Assembly: GCA_021775575.1 (NCBI GenBank)
Contig: JAJFHO010000217.1
Span: forward strand, 1-33,801
Length of the DNA stretch: 33,801 nt
Source of the DNA: Hyphomicrobiales bacterium
GTDB lineage: Bacteria; Pseudomonadota; Alphaproteobacteria; Rhizobiales; Methyloligellaceae
Reading direction: 5' to 3'
The notes under the pieces are model-generated. The model saw only the letters and a program-made list of their open reading frames with translations, ran no database searches and was not told the DNA's origin. Made by a program: the position numbers and the translations under genes. This document shows, one piece after another, positions 23,687 through 32,255 of this stretch (position 1 is the stretch's first letter; each line of letters begins with the position of its first letter).

Positions 23687-24811
23687 ATGATCCGGGTTGG
23701 CACAAAGGCGATCAGCCTGCTTTCGGCGTTCAGCCTGGCGGCGATGCTTATGCTGCACGGCGCAGCCGCCATCGCGCAGGATGCGGCGCTGGTGCGGGTA
23801 GGGAAGGTCGTTGTCGAACCGCTGCATCAGACCGTCTCAGTGATCGGCCGCCTCGTTTCGTTGCGGTCGGGCCATCTGGCGGCGCTCATTGCCGGCCCCG
23901 TGGAGCAGATTCTGGTCGAGGTCGGCGACCGGGTCACCAAGGGCCAGGTCGTCGCCATGCTTGATGCGGAAACGCTGCAGGTCGAGGTTCTGCTCGCCCA
24001 AAGCGAACTGGAAGAAGCCCAGGCTGACTCCGCAACCTGGGCCGCGGAGGCCGATCTGGCGCGCACCGAATTGAAACGGCAGGAGAGGCTTCGTACCTCT
24101 GCGGCCTTCTCGCAGGCAAAATTCGAGGACGCCGAGAAACGCGTCGCCGTCGCCGACGCCAAGGTCAAACGCGCTGAAGCCAATACACAGATCAAGCGTT
24201 CCGCACTGAAGCGCAAGAAGCTCGATCTTCGATATGCCAGTATCCGCGCACCTTACGATGGCGTTGTTGTGCAGCGTTTCACCGAGGCGGGCGCCTTCGT
24301 AAACCGCGGTGACCGCGTCCTCCGGCTGATCGGCGACCGCGCCCTTGAAGTCGAGGCGGAGGTTCCCTACAAACGCCTGAAAGGCCTTCCGGTCGGGCGG
24401 GCGGTGGATGTCACGCTCGACGATGGCAGCAGGCATAAGGCAAAAGTGCGCGCGGTCCTGCCATCGGAAAATCCGCTGACCCGGACGCGGACGGTGCGTT
24501 TCGTGCCTGACTTCTCCGCCACCGGCAGCGCTCTCGCGGAATCCCAATCGGTAACCGTTGCCGTTCCGATCGGCGCCGAGCGCCAGGTGCTGACGGTGCA
24601 CAAGGACGCGATCCTGAAGCGCCCGACGGGCGATCTGGTCTATGTCGTGCAAGACAGCAAGGCGGTGCCGCGCCAGGTCAAGCTCGGTGCCGAGGTCGGA
24701 GGCCGGATCGAGGTTTTGAGCGGTCTGAAGGAGGGTGATAGCGTCGTCATACGCGGAAATGAACGCTTGGCGCCTGGCGCAACAGTCCGTGTCGAAAAGG
24801 GCTCGACATGA
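23687..24811 (+). CDS. RND efflux periplasmic adaptor (membrane fusion protein)
   Basis: The 374-residue protein has a signal peptide ('LLSAFSLAAMLMLHGAAAIAQ'), a lipoyl half-motif 'GPVEQILVEVGDRVTKGQVVAMLD', and a coiled-coil hairpin (about residues 90-165, Ala/Glu/Lys-rich). The second lipoyl half is 'LRYASIRAPYDGVVVQRFTEAGAFVNRGDRVLRLI', followed by beta-barrel and membrane-proximal parts ending 'SGLKEGDSVVIRGNERLAPGATVRVE'. It links an RND pump to an outer membrane channel. The start at 23687 is preferred: it gives a normal signal peptide and has GAGGA ten bases upstream, whereas the ATG at 23651 has none. Its last four bases overlap the permease start (ATGA). Confidence 0.88.
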   Translation: MIRVGTKAISLLSAFSLAAMLMLHGAAAIAQDAALVRVGKVVVEPLHQTVSVIGRLVSLRSGHLAALIAGPVEQILVEVGDRVTKGQVVAMLDAETLQVEVLLAQSELEEAQADSATWAAEADLARTELKRQERLRTSAAFSQAKFEDAEKRVAVADAKVKRAEANTQIKRSALKRKKLDLRYASIRAPYDGVVVQRFTEAGAFVNRGDRVLRLIGDRALEVEAEVPYKRLKGLPVGRAVDVTLDDGSRHKAKVRAVLPSENPLTRTRTVRFVPDFSATGSALAESQSVTVAVPIGAERQVLTVHKDAILKRPTGDLVYVVQDSKAVPRQVKLGAEVGGRIEVLSGLKEGDSVVIRGNERLAPGATVRVEKGST

Positions 24812-27800
24812 ATCTTATCCGCGCGGCCATTGAACGCCCGATTGCGGTTGCCGCGGTCGTTCTGATGGTCGTGATGTTCGGGGTCGTCGCGCTACAGACG
24901 ATACCCATCCAGCTTGCGCCGGACGTCAACCGTCCGATCATTACCGTTCGCACAAGCTGGTTCGGCGCCGCTCCGGCGGAAGTTGAGCGCGAGGTCACCA
25001 TCCGGCAGGAAGATGTTCTGCGCGGGATCAACGGCCTGGCCGACATCACCAGCCAGTCCGAGCAGGGGCGCGCGCGCATCACGCTTGAATTCAATATCGG
25101 AACCAATATGGACCGGGCGCTCTTGATCGTCGCCAACCGGCTCGACCGCGTTACCGGCTATCCCGAGGAGGCCGACGAACCGACGCTAAAGGTCGCCGGC
25201 GCGGAAGATTCGCCGATCGCCTGGTTTATCATCACGCGCCTGGCAGGCAACGAGCGCCCTATTCACGAATATGGCGATTTTCTAAAGGACGTGATCCAGG
25301 ACAGGATCGAACGCGTCGAAGGCGTTGGCCGGGTGAATGTCTATGGCGCCAGCGAGCGCGAACTCGAGATCGTCATGGAGCCGGCATTGCTGGCCCGCTA
25401 CAGCCTGACCGTCTCCACTGTCCTTGACGTGCTGCGCCGCTCGAACGCCGCGATCAGCGCCGGCGACGTCGACGAGGGCAAGCGCCGCTACGTCGTGCGC
25501 ACGGAGGCCGAACTCAATACCCTCGATACCATTCGCGACGTGGTGCTGCGCTCTGTTCGCGACCAGGAAACCGGCCGGATGGCGCGGGTCACGGTGGGCG
25601 ATATCGCCAAGGTCCGTTTCACCTACAAGGATCCGGACGCGAAAATCCGCCTGCTCGGGCAGGCCGCTCTTGCCTTCAATGCCGAGCGCGAGACCGGCGC
25701 CAACGTCATCGAGACCATGGCGGGAATCGACGAGGCCGTGAGCGAATTGAAAGAGTTCGTTATCCCGCAGCAGAAATTGCGGCTGCTCCATGTCTATAAG
25801 GAAACGACCTATATAGAATCCTCCATCGCCCTCGTGCGGCAGAATATCTGGGTCGGCGGTACGCTGGCCGCCTTCATTCTGCTGCTGTTCCTGCGCTCAT
25901 GGCGTCCGACGCTGATCGTCTCGATCGCCATTCCCGTCTCGGTGGTGGGGTCATTCGTCGCCATGGCGGCTTTGGGCCGTTCGATCAACGTGATCTCCCT
26001 GGCCGGGTTTGCATTCGCCGTCGGCATGGTTGTCGACGCCGCGATTGTCGTTCTGGAGAACATCTTCCGCCTGCGCGAACAGGGCCTGCCGGCCCGCGAA
26101 GCCGCCTATGAGGGGGCGCGCCAGGTATGGGGGGCGGTGCTCGTCTCCGCGCTCACCACGGTGATGGTGTTCCTGCCGGTTTTGATCATGGAACTCGAGG
26201 TCGGGCAGCTGTTCCGCGACATCGCCGTCGCGATCTCTATTTCCGTGCTGCTGTCGCTGCTTGTTTCCGTCACCGTCCTGCCGTCGCTTTCAAGCCGCCT
26301 GTTCGCCAATGCCAGGGGAAACCAGAAGCGCATGCGGATTCCGGTCGTCGACCCTCTGGCCGGCGCCTTCGTAGCGGGCGTGCTCGGCTTCACGCGGCTG
26401 ATTACGCGCAACAAGATCGCGGCCGTCGGCGTCGTTGCCGCAACCTCCCTGATTTGCGGTATCGGGGCCGCCATGTTCCTGCCCAAGCTCGAATATCTCC
26501 CCGACGGCAACCGCAATCTGCTGATCGGAATCCTCATTCCCCCGCCCGGTTACAATCTGCAGACGACGACGGATATTGCCCAGCGGATCGAGAGCGATCT
26601 GCGCCCCCTCTGGAAGTCGGTATCGGGGCCGGAGGATGTCGAGGGACAACCGCCGAAGATCGACCGTTTTTACTTCGTGGCGCGCCGGGCGTCGACATTC
26701 ATCATCGCCGCCTCGGTTGACCCGGCCCGGGTGACCGAGCTCAAACCGGTGTTGCAGGAATCCGCGTTCAAGGAGCCCGGGACTTTCGCCATCATCAATC
26801 AGCGCTCCATTTTCGGGCGCGGACTTGGCGGCACGCGCAAGATAGAGCTCGACATTTCCGGGCCCGACCTGGAGACGATATTGGCGACCGCCCTCCAGGC
26901 CACGGGAAAGATCCTGCAGATTCTGCCGCGCGAAGAGGGCAATCAGTTCCGGCCCAACCCGGGTCTTGAACTCGGCGCTCCCGAAGTCAGGATTATTCCC
27001 GACCGGTTGAAGCTTGCCGACAACGGCATTAGCGCGCGCGAACTCGGCGAGGCGATCGATGCGTTCAACGACGGGCTGCGCGTGGCGGAGGTAACCGTCG
27101 GCAACAGCCGGCTTGACCTGATGCTCAAAGGCACGATCGACGATATTTCCTCCACCCAGGGCGTTGGCGATCTCCCCGTCATAACCAGCACCGGCCAGAT
27201 CCTCCCGGTTTCCTCCATGGCCAAGGTGGAATTGACCGCCGGCCCGACGGAAATCCGCCACCGCGAGCGTGAACGCACCGTGACGCTCGAAATCGTCCCG
27301 GCGCCGACCTTGGCGCTCGAGGAGGCGATCGACATTTTGCGGGCCGGGGTCATGGCGCCGCTGCGCGAAACGGGTCTGCCGCCCGGCGTGAAGTTGAGAA
27401 TTTCAGGCACCGCCGACAAGCTGACCGAAACCTGGCGCGCGATGGTGCGCGACCTGATTGTGGCGATGGTTATCGTCTATCTGGTGATGGCGCTCCTGTT
27501 TGAGAGTTTCGTCTATCCGCTGATCATCATGCTTTCGGTGCCGATGGCGGCGGCGGGCGGCGTGGCCGGGCTGACGGTTCTGAACAAATTCTACTTCCAG
27601 CCGCTCGATATGCTGACCTTGCTCGGCTTCGTGATCCTTGTCGGCATTGTCGTCAATAACGCCATCCTTCTCGTGCACCAGACCCTGCATCATCTGCGCA
27701 ATGACCGGATGGACCCGCAGGCGGCCATCGTGGAGGCCACGCGCAACCGCATCCGTCCCATATTCATGTCAACGCTCACCAGCGTCTTCGGCATGTTGCC

Positions 27801-28035
27801 GCTGGTGCTGTTTCCCGGCGCCGGGTCGGAGCTTTACCGGGGTCTCGGTTCCGTGGTCGTGGGAGGGTTGTCGCTGTCGGCGGTGCTGACGCTGCTGATG
27901 GTGCCGCCACTGCTGACGCTTGTCGTCGGACCGCTGGAGACGCGCGCCGCGGTTCGCGCCGACGCGCGGGAAAAGGCGCGCAAGAGCACCCGGCGTCCGC
28001 GCCGCTCACGCGCCAAGCCGGCGCCGGCTGAGTAA
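24808..28035 (+). CDS. RND-family efflux permease
   Basis: This 1075-residue protein has the full RND layout: TM1 at the N-terminus ('PIAVAAVVLMVVMFGVVAL'), a first periplasmic domain, TMs 2-6 around residues 345-500, TM7, a second periplasmic domain and TMs 8-12. Proton-relay positions differ from AcrB: the TM4 pair aligns as D410-A411 ('VGMVVDAAIVVLEN') in place of Asp-Asp, and the TM10 lysine is Asn950 ('GIVVNNAILLV'). Other RND subfamilies show such changes. Substrate unknown: drugs, lipids or metals are all possible. The C-terminal tail is strongly basic. No outer membrane TolC-like gene is in the window. A terminator follows at 28054-28078. Confidence 0.9.
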   Translation: MNLIRAAIERPIAVAAVVLMVVMFGVVALQTIPIQLAPDVNRPIITVRTSWFGAAPAEVEREVTIRQEDVLRGINGLADITSQSEQGRARITLEFNIGTNMDRALLIVANRLDRVTGYPEEADEPTLKVAGAEDSPIAWFIITRLAGNERPIHEYGDFLKDVIQDRIERVEGVGRVNVYGASERELEIVMEPALLARYSLTVSTVLDVLRRSNAAISAGDVDEGKRRYVVRTEAELNTLDTIRDVVLRSVRDQETGRMARVTVGDIAKVRFTYKDPDAKIRLLGQAALAFNAERETGANVIETMAGIDEAVSELKEFVIPQQKLRLLHVYKETTYIESSIALVRQNIWVGGTLAAFILLLFLRSWRPTLIVSIAIPVSVVGSFVAMAALGRSINVISLAGFAFAVGMVVDAAIVVLENIFRLREQGLPAREAAYEGARQVWGAVLVSALTTVMVFLPVLIMELEVGQLFRDIAVAISISVLLSLLVSVTVLPSLSSRLFANARGNQKRMRIPVVDPLAGAFVAGVLGFTRLITRNKIAAVGVVAATSLICGIGAAMFLPKLEYLPDGNRNLLIGILIPPPGYNLQTTTDIAQRIESDLRPLWKSVSGPEDVEGQPPKIDRFYFVARRASTFIIAASVDPARVTELKPVLQESAFKEPGTFAIINQRSIFGRGLGGTRKIELDISGPDLETILATALQATGKILQILPREEGNQFRPNPGLELGAPEVRIIPDRLKLADNGISARELGEAIDAFNDGLRVAEVTVGNSRLDLMLKGTIDDISSTQGVGDLPVITSTGQILPVSSMAKVELTAGPTEIRHRERERTVTLEIVPAPTLALEEAIDILRAGVMAPLRETGLPPGVKLRISGTADKLTETWRAMVRDLIVAMVIVYLVMALLFESFVYPLIIMLSVPMAAAGGVAGLTVLNKFYFQPLDMLTLLGFVILVGIVVNNAILLVHQTLHHLRNDRMDPQAAIVEATRNRIRPIFMSTLTSVFGMLPLVLFPGAGSELYRGLGSVVVGGLSLSAVLTLLMVPPLLTLVVGPLETRAAVRADAREKARKSTRRPRRSRAKPAPAE

Positions 28036-28053
28036 GGTTTGCGGCATGGAATG

Positions 28054-28078
28054 AGGCGGCCCCTCAGGGGCCGCCTTT
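28054..28078 (+). terminator. Strong hairpin terminator after the RND permease
   Basis: AGGCGGCCCCT and AGGGGCCGCCT pair over 11 bases around a single C (in practice a short CCTCAG loop), followed by TTTA. It lies between convergent genes and may also stop transcription from the hsp20 side. Confidence 0.8.
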
Positions 28079-28099
28079 ACGTTACGGGGGACGCGCCGC

Positions 28100-28591
28100 T
28101 CAGGACGACGCAATTTCGATCTTGCGTTCCTTCGTTTGCGCCCCGGGCTTTTTGGCCACGGTAACGGTCAGCACGCCCTTGTCGATCCTGGCGTCGATAT
28201 TGTCCTCATCCGCCGTGTCGGGAAGGCGCATGGAGCGGGTGAAGCTGCCATAGCGGCGCTCCAGCATATGGTAGTCCTCTTTTTCCTCCTTCTTTTCGAA
28301 TTTCTTCTCGCCCTTGACGGTCAACAGCCCTTCGTGAAGCGTCACCGAAACATCTTTTTCCTCGATGCCCGGCAATTCGGCTTCGATCACGATCTGCTTG
28401 TCATTCTCGCGGACGTCGACATTCGGCATCATGGCGCCTTGCGTCGTCAGCCCAGCCGCCGGGCGCGCGAAGCCCGGGAAGTGTCCGAACGAGAAGTTGT
28501 CGAAAAGCTGCTCCATTTCCGTCCGCAGCGCGGAAAACGGATCGGTATATCGCGGAGCGGGAGGCTGCGCGGTTTTGTTATCCTGTGGCAT
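28100..28591 (-). CDS. Hsp20/alpha-crystallin small heat shock protein
   Basis: The 163-residue protein has the alpha-crystallin domain: 'PNVDVRENDKQIVIEAELPGIEEKDVSVTLHEGLLTVKGEKKFEKKEEKEDYHMLERRYGSFTRSMRLPD', seen in parts, ending 'GVLTVTVAKKPG'. It binds unfolding proteins without ATP. AAGGAG precedes the ATG. The promoter has no heat-shock sigma-32 box that I can see but does have an exact TTGA-N6-TCAA box at 28663-28676. This suggests low-oxygen rather than only heat control. Confidence 0.92.
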   Translation of the reverse strand: MPQDNKTAQPPAPRYTDPFSALRTEMEQLFDNFSFGHFPGFARPAAGLTTQGAMMPNVDVRENDKQIVIEAELPGIEEKDVSVTLHEGLLTVKGEKKFEKKEEKEDYHMLERRYGSFTRSMRLPDTADEDNIDARIDKGVLTVTVAKKPGAQTKERKIEIASS

Positions 28592-28662
28592 GTCACACTC
28601 CTTGCAACATGATATTGATGTTGAGATTGGAGGGATGATGCCACGGACCTGCGGCCGTGACC

Positions 28663-28676
28663 TTGATCTCGCTCAA
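28663..28676 (-). promoter_or_regulatory. FNR/FixK-type box upstream of hsp20
   Basis: The plus strand reads TTGATCTCGCTCAA, fitting TTGA-N6-TCAA exactly and the FNR site TTGAT-N4-ATCAA with one mismatch. Its centre is about 78 bases before the ATG of hsp20 and 167 bases before the divergent 78-aa gene, so hsp20 is the likelier target. Confidence 0.6.
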
Positions 28677-28836
28677 AGCCTCGTGCCGGACGGGTTCGCG
28701 CGGCTGGTTTTCAGCATTGGGGCTGGCGGGAATTGCCCTGTCCCGCCGGCCGTTTGTGCGCCCTGAAAAGACCTGACGGCTCTGTCGCCGCGTTCGGTTA
28801 CGCGGAGCCGCGCGATATGGGTTCGGAGAGTGTCTG

Positions 28837-29073
28837 ATGCCGTTATACGCCACTCGCCAAGGGGTCAATATTGGCCCCGCCATTCTTTTTGCCGCCCTCT
28901 GCCTGCTCGGTATCGGCCTGGTCGTCGCGCTTGAGGGGTCCGGCGGTCCGGCGAGCCGGTGCGAGACGCGCGGCGGCCACTATTTGGTTGGCCCCGCCGG
29001 CGAGACGGCCTGCATAGACCGGAACACGTTTCTTCCCATGAACATTGGGGAAGAGGCTGAAAAACCGCTTTAA
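28837..29073 (+). CDS. Small single-pass membrane protein, 78 aa
   Basis: The first 30 residues hold one hydrophobic helix ('IGPAILFAALCLLGIGLVVALEG'). The rest is a short periplasmic tail 'SRCETRGGHYLVGPAGETACIDRN' with two cysteines that could form a disulfide. GGAGAG precedes the ATG. I do not recognise a family. It is divergent from hsp20 and 159 bases before the EF-G-like gene on the same strand. Confidence 0.55.
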   Translation: MPLYATRQGVNIGPAILFAALCLLGIGLVVALEGSGGPASRCETRGGHYLVGPAGETACIDRNTFLPMNIGEEAEKPL

Positions 29074-29148
29074 CCGGCAAATACAGGCCGCATGCGGCGT
29101 TTGGTATCCCCGTTGATACATCGCGGGACTTGCCAGAGCGCATCTCAG

Positions 29149-29177
29149 TTGACACGATACTTATCTCGAAAAATATC
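29149..29177 (+). promoter_or_regulatory. Candidate sigma-70 promoter of the EF-G-like gene
   Basis: TTGACA (29149-29154) is a perfect -35 element; 17 bases on, AATATC (29172-29177) is a weak -10. The leader to the ATG at 29233 would be about 50 bases. Confidence 0.4.
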
Positions 29178-29232
29178 CGCGCCGCACGCGGGAGATGACG
29201 GTGGAAGGAATACACAAGACAAGGAGGTGAAA

Positions 29233-31281
29233 ATGGACCAGGCGCAGGGCCAAGGAGGCCAAAGCCCACGCTGTATTGCATTGGTTGGTCCCTATTTGAG
29301 CGGTAAGACGACGCTTCTTGAAGCCATTCTCGCACGCACGGGGGCCATAACCCGCCAAGGTACGGCTAACGATAAGAATACCGTCGGAGACGCGAGTCAG
29401 GAAGCGCGCGACCACGGGATGAGCGTGGAGTTGAACGTCGCCGAAACAGAATTTCTGGGGGATACATATACATTTATAGACTGTCCGGGTTCGATCGAAT
29501 TTCAATATGACGCCAGTGCCGCCCTGACCGCTTGCGACGCGGCAATCGTCGTTTGCGAACCGGATGACAAGAAGGTGCCGGCGCTCCAGCTCATCATCAA
29601 GCAACTCGAAGACCGCGGTATTCCGCATTTCCTGTTTCTCAACAAAATCGACAAGGCCGAAGGCAAGGTCCGGGATATTATCCCGACCCTGCAGCCGGCC
29701 AGCGCCAAGCCCCTGGTGCTGCGGCAAATCCCGATCTGGGAAAATGATATTGCAACGGGTTTCGTCGATCTGGCGCTGGAACGCGCCTTCGTCTATCGCG
29801 AGCATCAGCCCAGCGAGGTCATCGAGATTCCCTCGGGCGTGTCGACCCGCGAATCCGAGGCCCGTTATTCGATGCTGGAACAGCTCGCCGACTATGATGA
29901 CGAGCTGCTGGAGCAGCTTCTGGAGGATGTCGAGCCGCCGAAGGACAAAATCTTCGACGATCTTTCGAAGGATTTGAAGGAAGGGCAGATTTGCCCGGTG
30001 CTGCTCGGCTCGGCGGAGAATGGCAATGGCATCCTGCGCTTGCTGAAGGCCATCAGGCACGAGGCGCCGGGCATTGCTCAGACGGTGGAGAGGCTCGGCA
30101 TTTCCGACACGGCGTCCTGTGCGCAGGTTCTGAAGACATTCCACACCACCCATGGCGGCAAGCTTTCGCTTGCGCGCGTTCTGACCGGCACCTTCGAGGA
30201 TAGCACCAGCGTCTATTGCGGCGACAAGGATGAACGCATTTCCGGCCTGTTCACGCTGATTGGCCAGGAGCCGAAAAAGCGCGGTAAGGCCGGTCCCGGC
30301 GATACGGTCGCGCTCGGCCGCGTCGAGTCCATTCATACCGGCGATACACTGACGCTTGAGAAGGGCGCATCGGTGTCGATCGAAATGCCGGCGATTCCGC
30401 AAGCGGTATATGGTCTCGCCATCGCCGCCAAGGAGCGCAAGGACGAGGTCAAGATGGCGGCCGCTATCACCAAGATCGTGGAGGAGGACCCGTCGGTCTC
30501 GCTCGCCCACAATCAGGATCTGGGTGAAATGGTGCTGTGGGGACAAGGCGAGATGCACCTTCGTATCGCGCTGGAAAGGCTGAAAAACAAATATAGTATC
30601 GAGGCCGAGACCCATCCCCGGCAGGTGCCCTACAAGGAGACAATCCGAAAATCGGTCGAAGTGCGCGGCCGGCACAAGAAGCAATCGGGTGGCCATGGCC
30701 AGTTCGGCGATGTGGTCGTCGATATCAAACCGATGCCGCGGGGCGGGGGCTTCGACTTCTCCGACACCATTACCGGCGGGGTTGTGCCCAAGCAGTATAT
30801 ACCCTCGGTGGAGACCGGTGTCCGCGATTATCTCTCGCGCGGGCCGCTCGGTTTCCACGTCGTCGATGTCGCTGTTTGCCTGACAGACGGCTCCTATCAC
30901 AGCGTCGACTCAAACGACATGGCGTTCAAGACCGCCGGTCAGATCGCCATGCGCGAAGGCATGCCGCAATGCTCGCCGGTGCTGCTTGAACCGGTCATGG
31001 CGGTGGAGATCGCGGTGCCCTCCGACGCGACGGCGAAGGTTAACCAGATCATCTCCGGCAGGCGCGGGCAGATCCTTGGCTTCGACGCCCGGCCCGGCTG
31101 GAACGGCTGGGATCTCGTTCAGGCGCATATGCCCGAATCGGAAATGCAGAACCTGATTATCGAGTTGCGCTCGGCCACCGCCGGTGTCGGCACCTATTCA
31201 GCCAAGTTCGACCATCTGAACGAACTCACCGGCAAGATCGCCGATCAGGTTCTGGCGAGCCATTCAGCGCAGGCGGCTTAA
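29233..31281 (+). CDS. Elongation-factor-G-like translational GTPase
   Basis: The 682-residue protein has the EF-G domain order. The GTPase motifs are G1 'GPYLSGKTTL', switch region 'EARDHGMSVELNV', G3 'IDCPGSIEF', G4 'FLNKID' and G5 'LLGSAENGNG'. Domain IV has 'GRHKKQSGGHGQFGDVVVDIKP', a good match to EF-G, and domain V ends the chain ('RRGQILGFDARPGWNGWDLVQAHMPESEMQNL'). The G3 motif has serine where canonical EF-G and EF-Tu have the catalytic histidine (DxPGH). This marks an EF-G paralogue (EF-G-like) found besides the main fusA and suggests a regulatory or ribosome-rescue role, not housekeeping elongation. AAGGAGG precedes the ATG. It is monocistronic with terminator at 31308-31337. Confidence 0.88.
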   Translation: MDQAQGQGGQSPRCIALVGPYLSGKTTLLEAILARTGAITRQGTANDKNTVGDASQEARDHGMSVELNVAETEFLGDTYTFIDCPGSIEFQYDASAALTACDAAIVVCEPDDKKVPALQLIIKQLEDRGIPHFLFLNKIDKAEGKVRDIIPTLQPASAKPLVLRQIPIWENDIATGFVDLALERAFVYREHQPSEVIEIPSGVSTRESEARYSMLEQLADYDDELLEQLLEDVEPPKDKIFDDLSKDLKEGQICPVLLGSAENGNGILRLLKAIRHEAPGIAQTVERLGISDTASCAQVLKTFHTTHGGKLSLARVLTGTFEDSTSVYCGDKDERISGLFTLIGQEPKKRGKAGPGDTVALGRVESIHTGDTLTLEKGASVSIEMPAIPQAVYGLAIAAKERKDEVKMAAAITKIVEEDPSVSLAHNQDLGEMVLWGQGEMHLRIALERLKNKYSIEAETHPRQVPYKETIRKSVEVRGRHKKQSGGHGQFGDVVVDIKPMPRGGGFDFSDTITGGVVPKQYIPSVETGVRDYLSRGPLGFHVVDVAVCLTDGSYHSVDSNDMAFKTAGQIAMREGMPQCSPVLLEPVMAVEIAVPSDATAKVNQIISGRRGQILGFDARPGWNGWDLVQAHMPESEMQNLIIELRSATAGVGTYSAKFDHLNELTGKIADQVLASHSAQAA

Positions 31282-31307
31282 GCGCCGGCCAGTACAAGAT
31301 CCGTCAG

Positions 31308-31337
31308 AGGGTCGGGAATAACTACTCCCGGCCCTTT
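31308..31337 (+). terminator. Rho-independent terminator after the EF-G-like gene
   Basis: A 10-bp stem (AGGGTCGGGA with TCCCGGCCCT, one G-T pair) closes an 8-base loop, followed by TTTGTC. It sits between convergent genes and may serve both. Confidence 0.75.
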
Positions 31338-31357
31338 GTCATTTCATCGCGTCCAAT

Positions 31358-32179
31358 CTAGAGCTTTCCGCGTATCCAGGCCGCGATCTTCAAAATCACT
31401 TTCGCTTCAATACCCAGAAATCCGTGCGGCGTTCGCGCTCGGCAGTCATTTGTCGATTCTTTCTTTTTACTCGCAACGAGGATGAGGTCGGTCTTGACGC
31501 CCGCCTTATTCATGCGCGCGACGATTGGTTTGGTGTCCGCGAGCTGGGTGTAGGGACAGGCATCAAGGGAGTTGTGAACGAACAGGACAGGTATCTTGAT
31601 CGTATTGAGGGATACGTCCAGAAGCGATGCGCCCCGCTTGCTCCGTTTAACCAGCGACGATGTCAGGATCGCGGCGAGCAGTGTTCCCTCTCGTTGCCGG
31701 GCAGCAAAATTGGCCGCCGAAACCGCCCCCCGGCTGGTGCCAATCACGACCACAGGTTTGGCGTTCATGGCGGTCAGCGCGGCGGCCACCTTGGCGAGGT
31801 CGCTGGCATGCTCTCGCGTGGCGCGGAAGCCGCCGAGCAGTCCCGGGACCTTTTTTCGGTCGGCCGGGGCATCCACAAGGGCGGTCAAGAATCCCTGTTT
31901 GACGAATAGCCTACGGCTGCGGACGAGAAAATTCCCCTGCATCCGCTTGATGTCGCCGCTGCCGGAAATATGGACGCGGCCGTCGTCTCCGGCGAGCAGT
32001 ATGAGGTTTGCGGTGGAAATGCCGGCATCGCCGGTTACCAGAACACGCATATTTGCCCCGCTCGTCGATTTCAGCGTAAGCACCTGATCTGCAGCATCCG
32101 CATGCCCATCTGAGCCGTACAGAACAAGGAGCGCGAACAGCCCCGACAGGATTGTTCGTATATTTCTGGCGGTCTTCAT
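31358..32179 (-). CDS. Secreted alpha/beta hydrolase
   Basis: The 273-residue protein has a signal peptide ('ILSGLFALLVLYGSDGHADA', cleavage near residue 29) and an alpha/beta hydrolase fold. The nucleophile is S149 in the elbow 'VIGTSRGAVS', the acid D206 in 'VHNSLDACPY', and the base H252 in 'TPHGFLG', giving a full catalytic triad. Three cysteines include C208 and C246, perhaps a disulfide. It would act on an ester or amide in the periplasm; the substrate is unknown. The ATG at 32179 has GGAGAG eight bases upstream; an extra five-codon extension would need TTG. It is divergent from msrP, 76 bases apart. Confidence 0.82.
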   Translation of the reverse strand: MKTARNIRTILSGLFALLVLYGSDGHADAADQVLTLKSTSGANMRVLVTGDAGISTANLILLAGDDGRVHISGSGDIKRMQGNFLVRSRRLFVKQGFLTALVDAPADRKKVPGLLGGFRATREHASDLAKVAAALTAMNAKPVVVIGTSRGAVSAANFAARQREGTLLAAILTSSLVKRSKRGASLLDVSLNTIKIPVLFVHNSLDACPYTQLADTKPIVARMNKAGVKTDLILVASKKKESTNDCRARTPHGFLGIEAKVILKIAAWIRGKL

Positions 32180-32202
32180 GTGCGGACTCTCCAAAAGGTG
32201 AT

Positions 32203-32231
32203 TTGAAACCGCGCGAGTGCGATCCTAGGAC
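32203..32231 (+). promoter_or_regulatory. Candidate sigma-70 promoter of msrP
   Basis: TTGAAA (32203-32208) and TAGGAC (32226-32231) lie 17 bases apart, 24 bases before the ATG, leaving room for the GAAGGAG ribosome site in the leader. Confidence 0.4.
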
Positions 32232-32255
32232 ATAAGCGAGGGAAGGAGACTCAAA

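Noticed and set aside
29161-30900. 579-residue open frame on the minus strand
   Set aside because: It is antisense to the EF-G-like gene, whose GTPase motifs are unmistakable; the frame has no family character.
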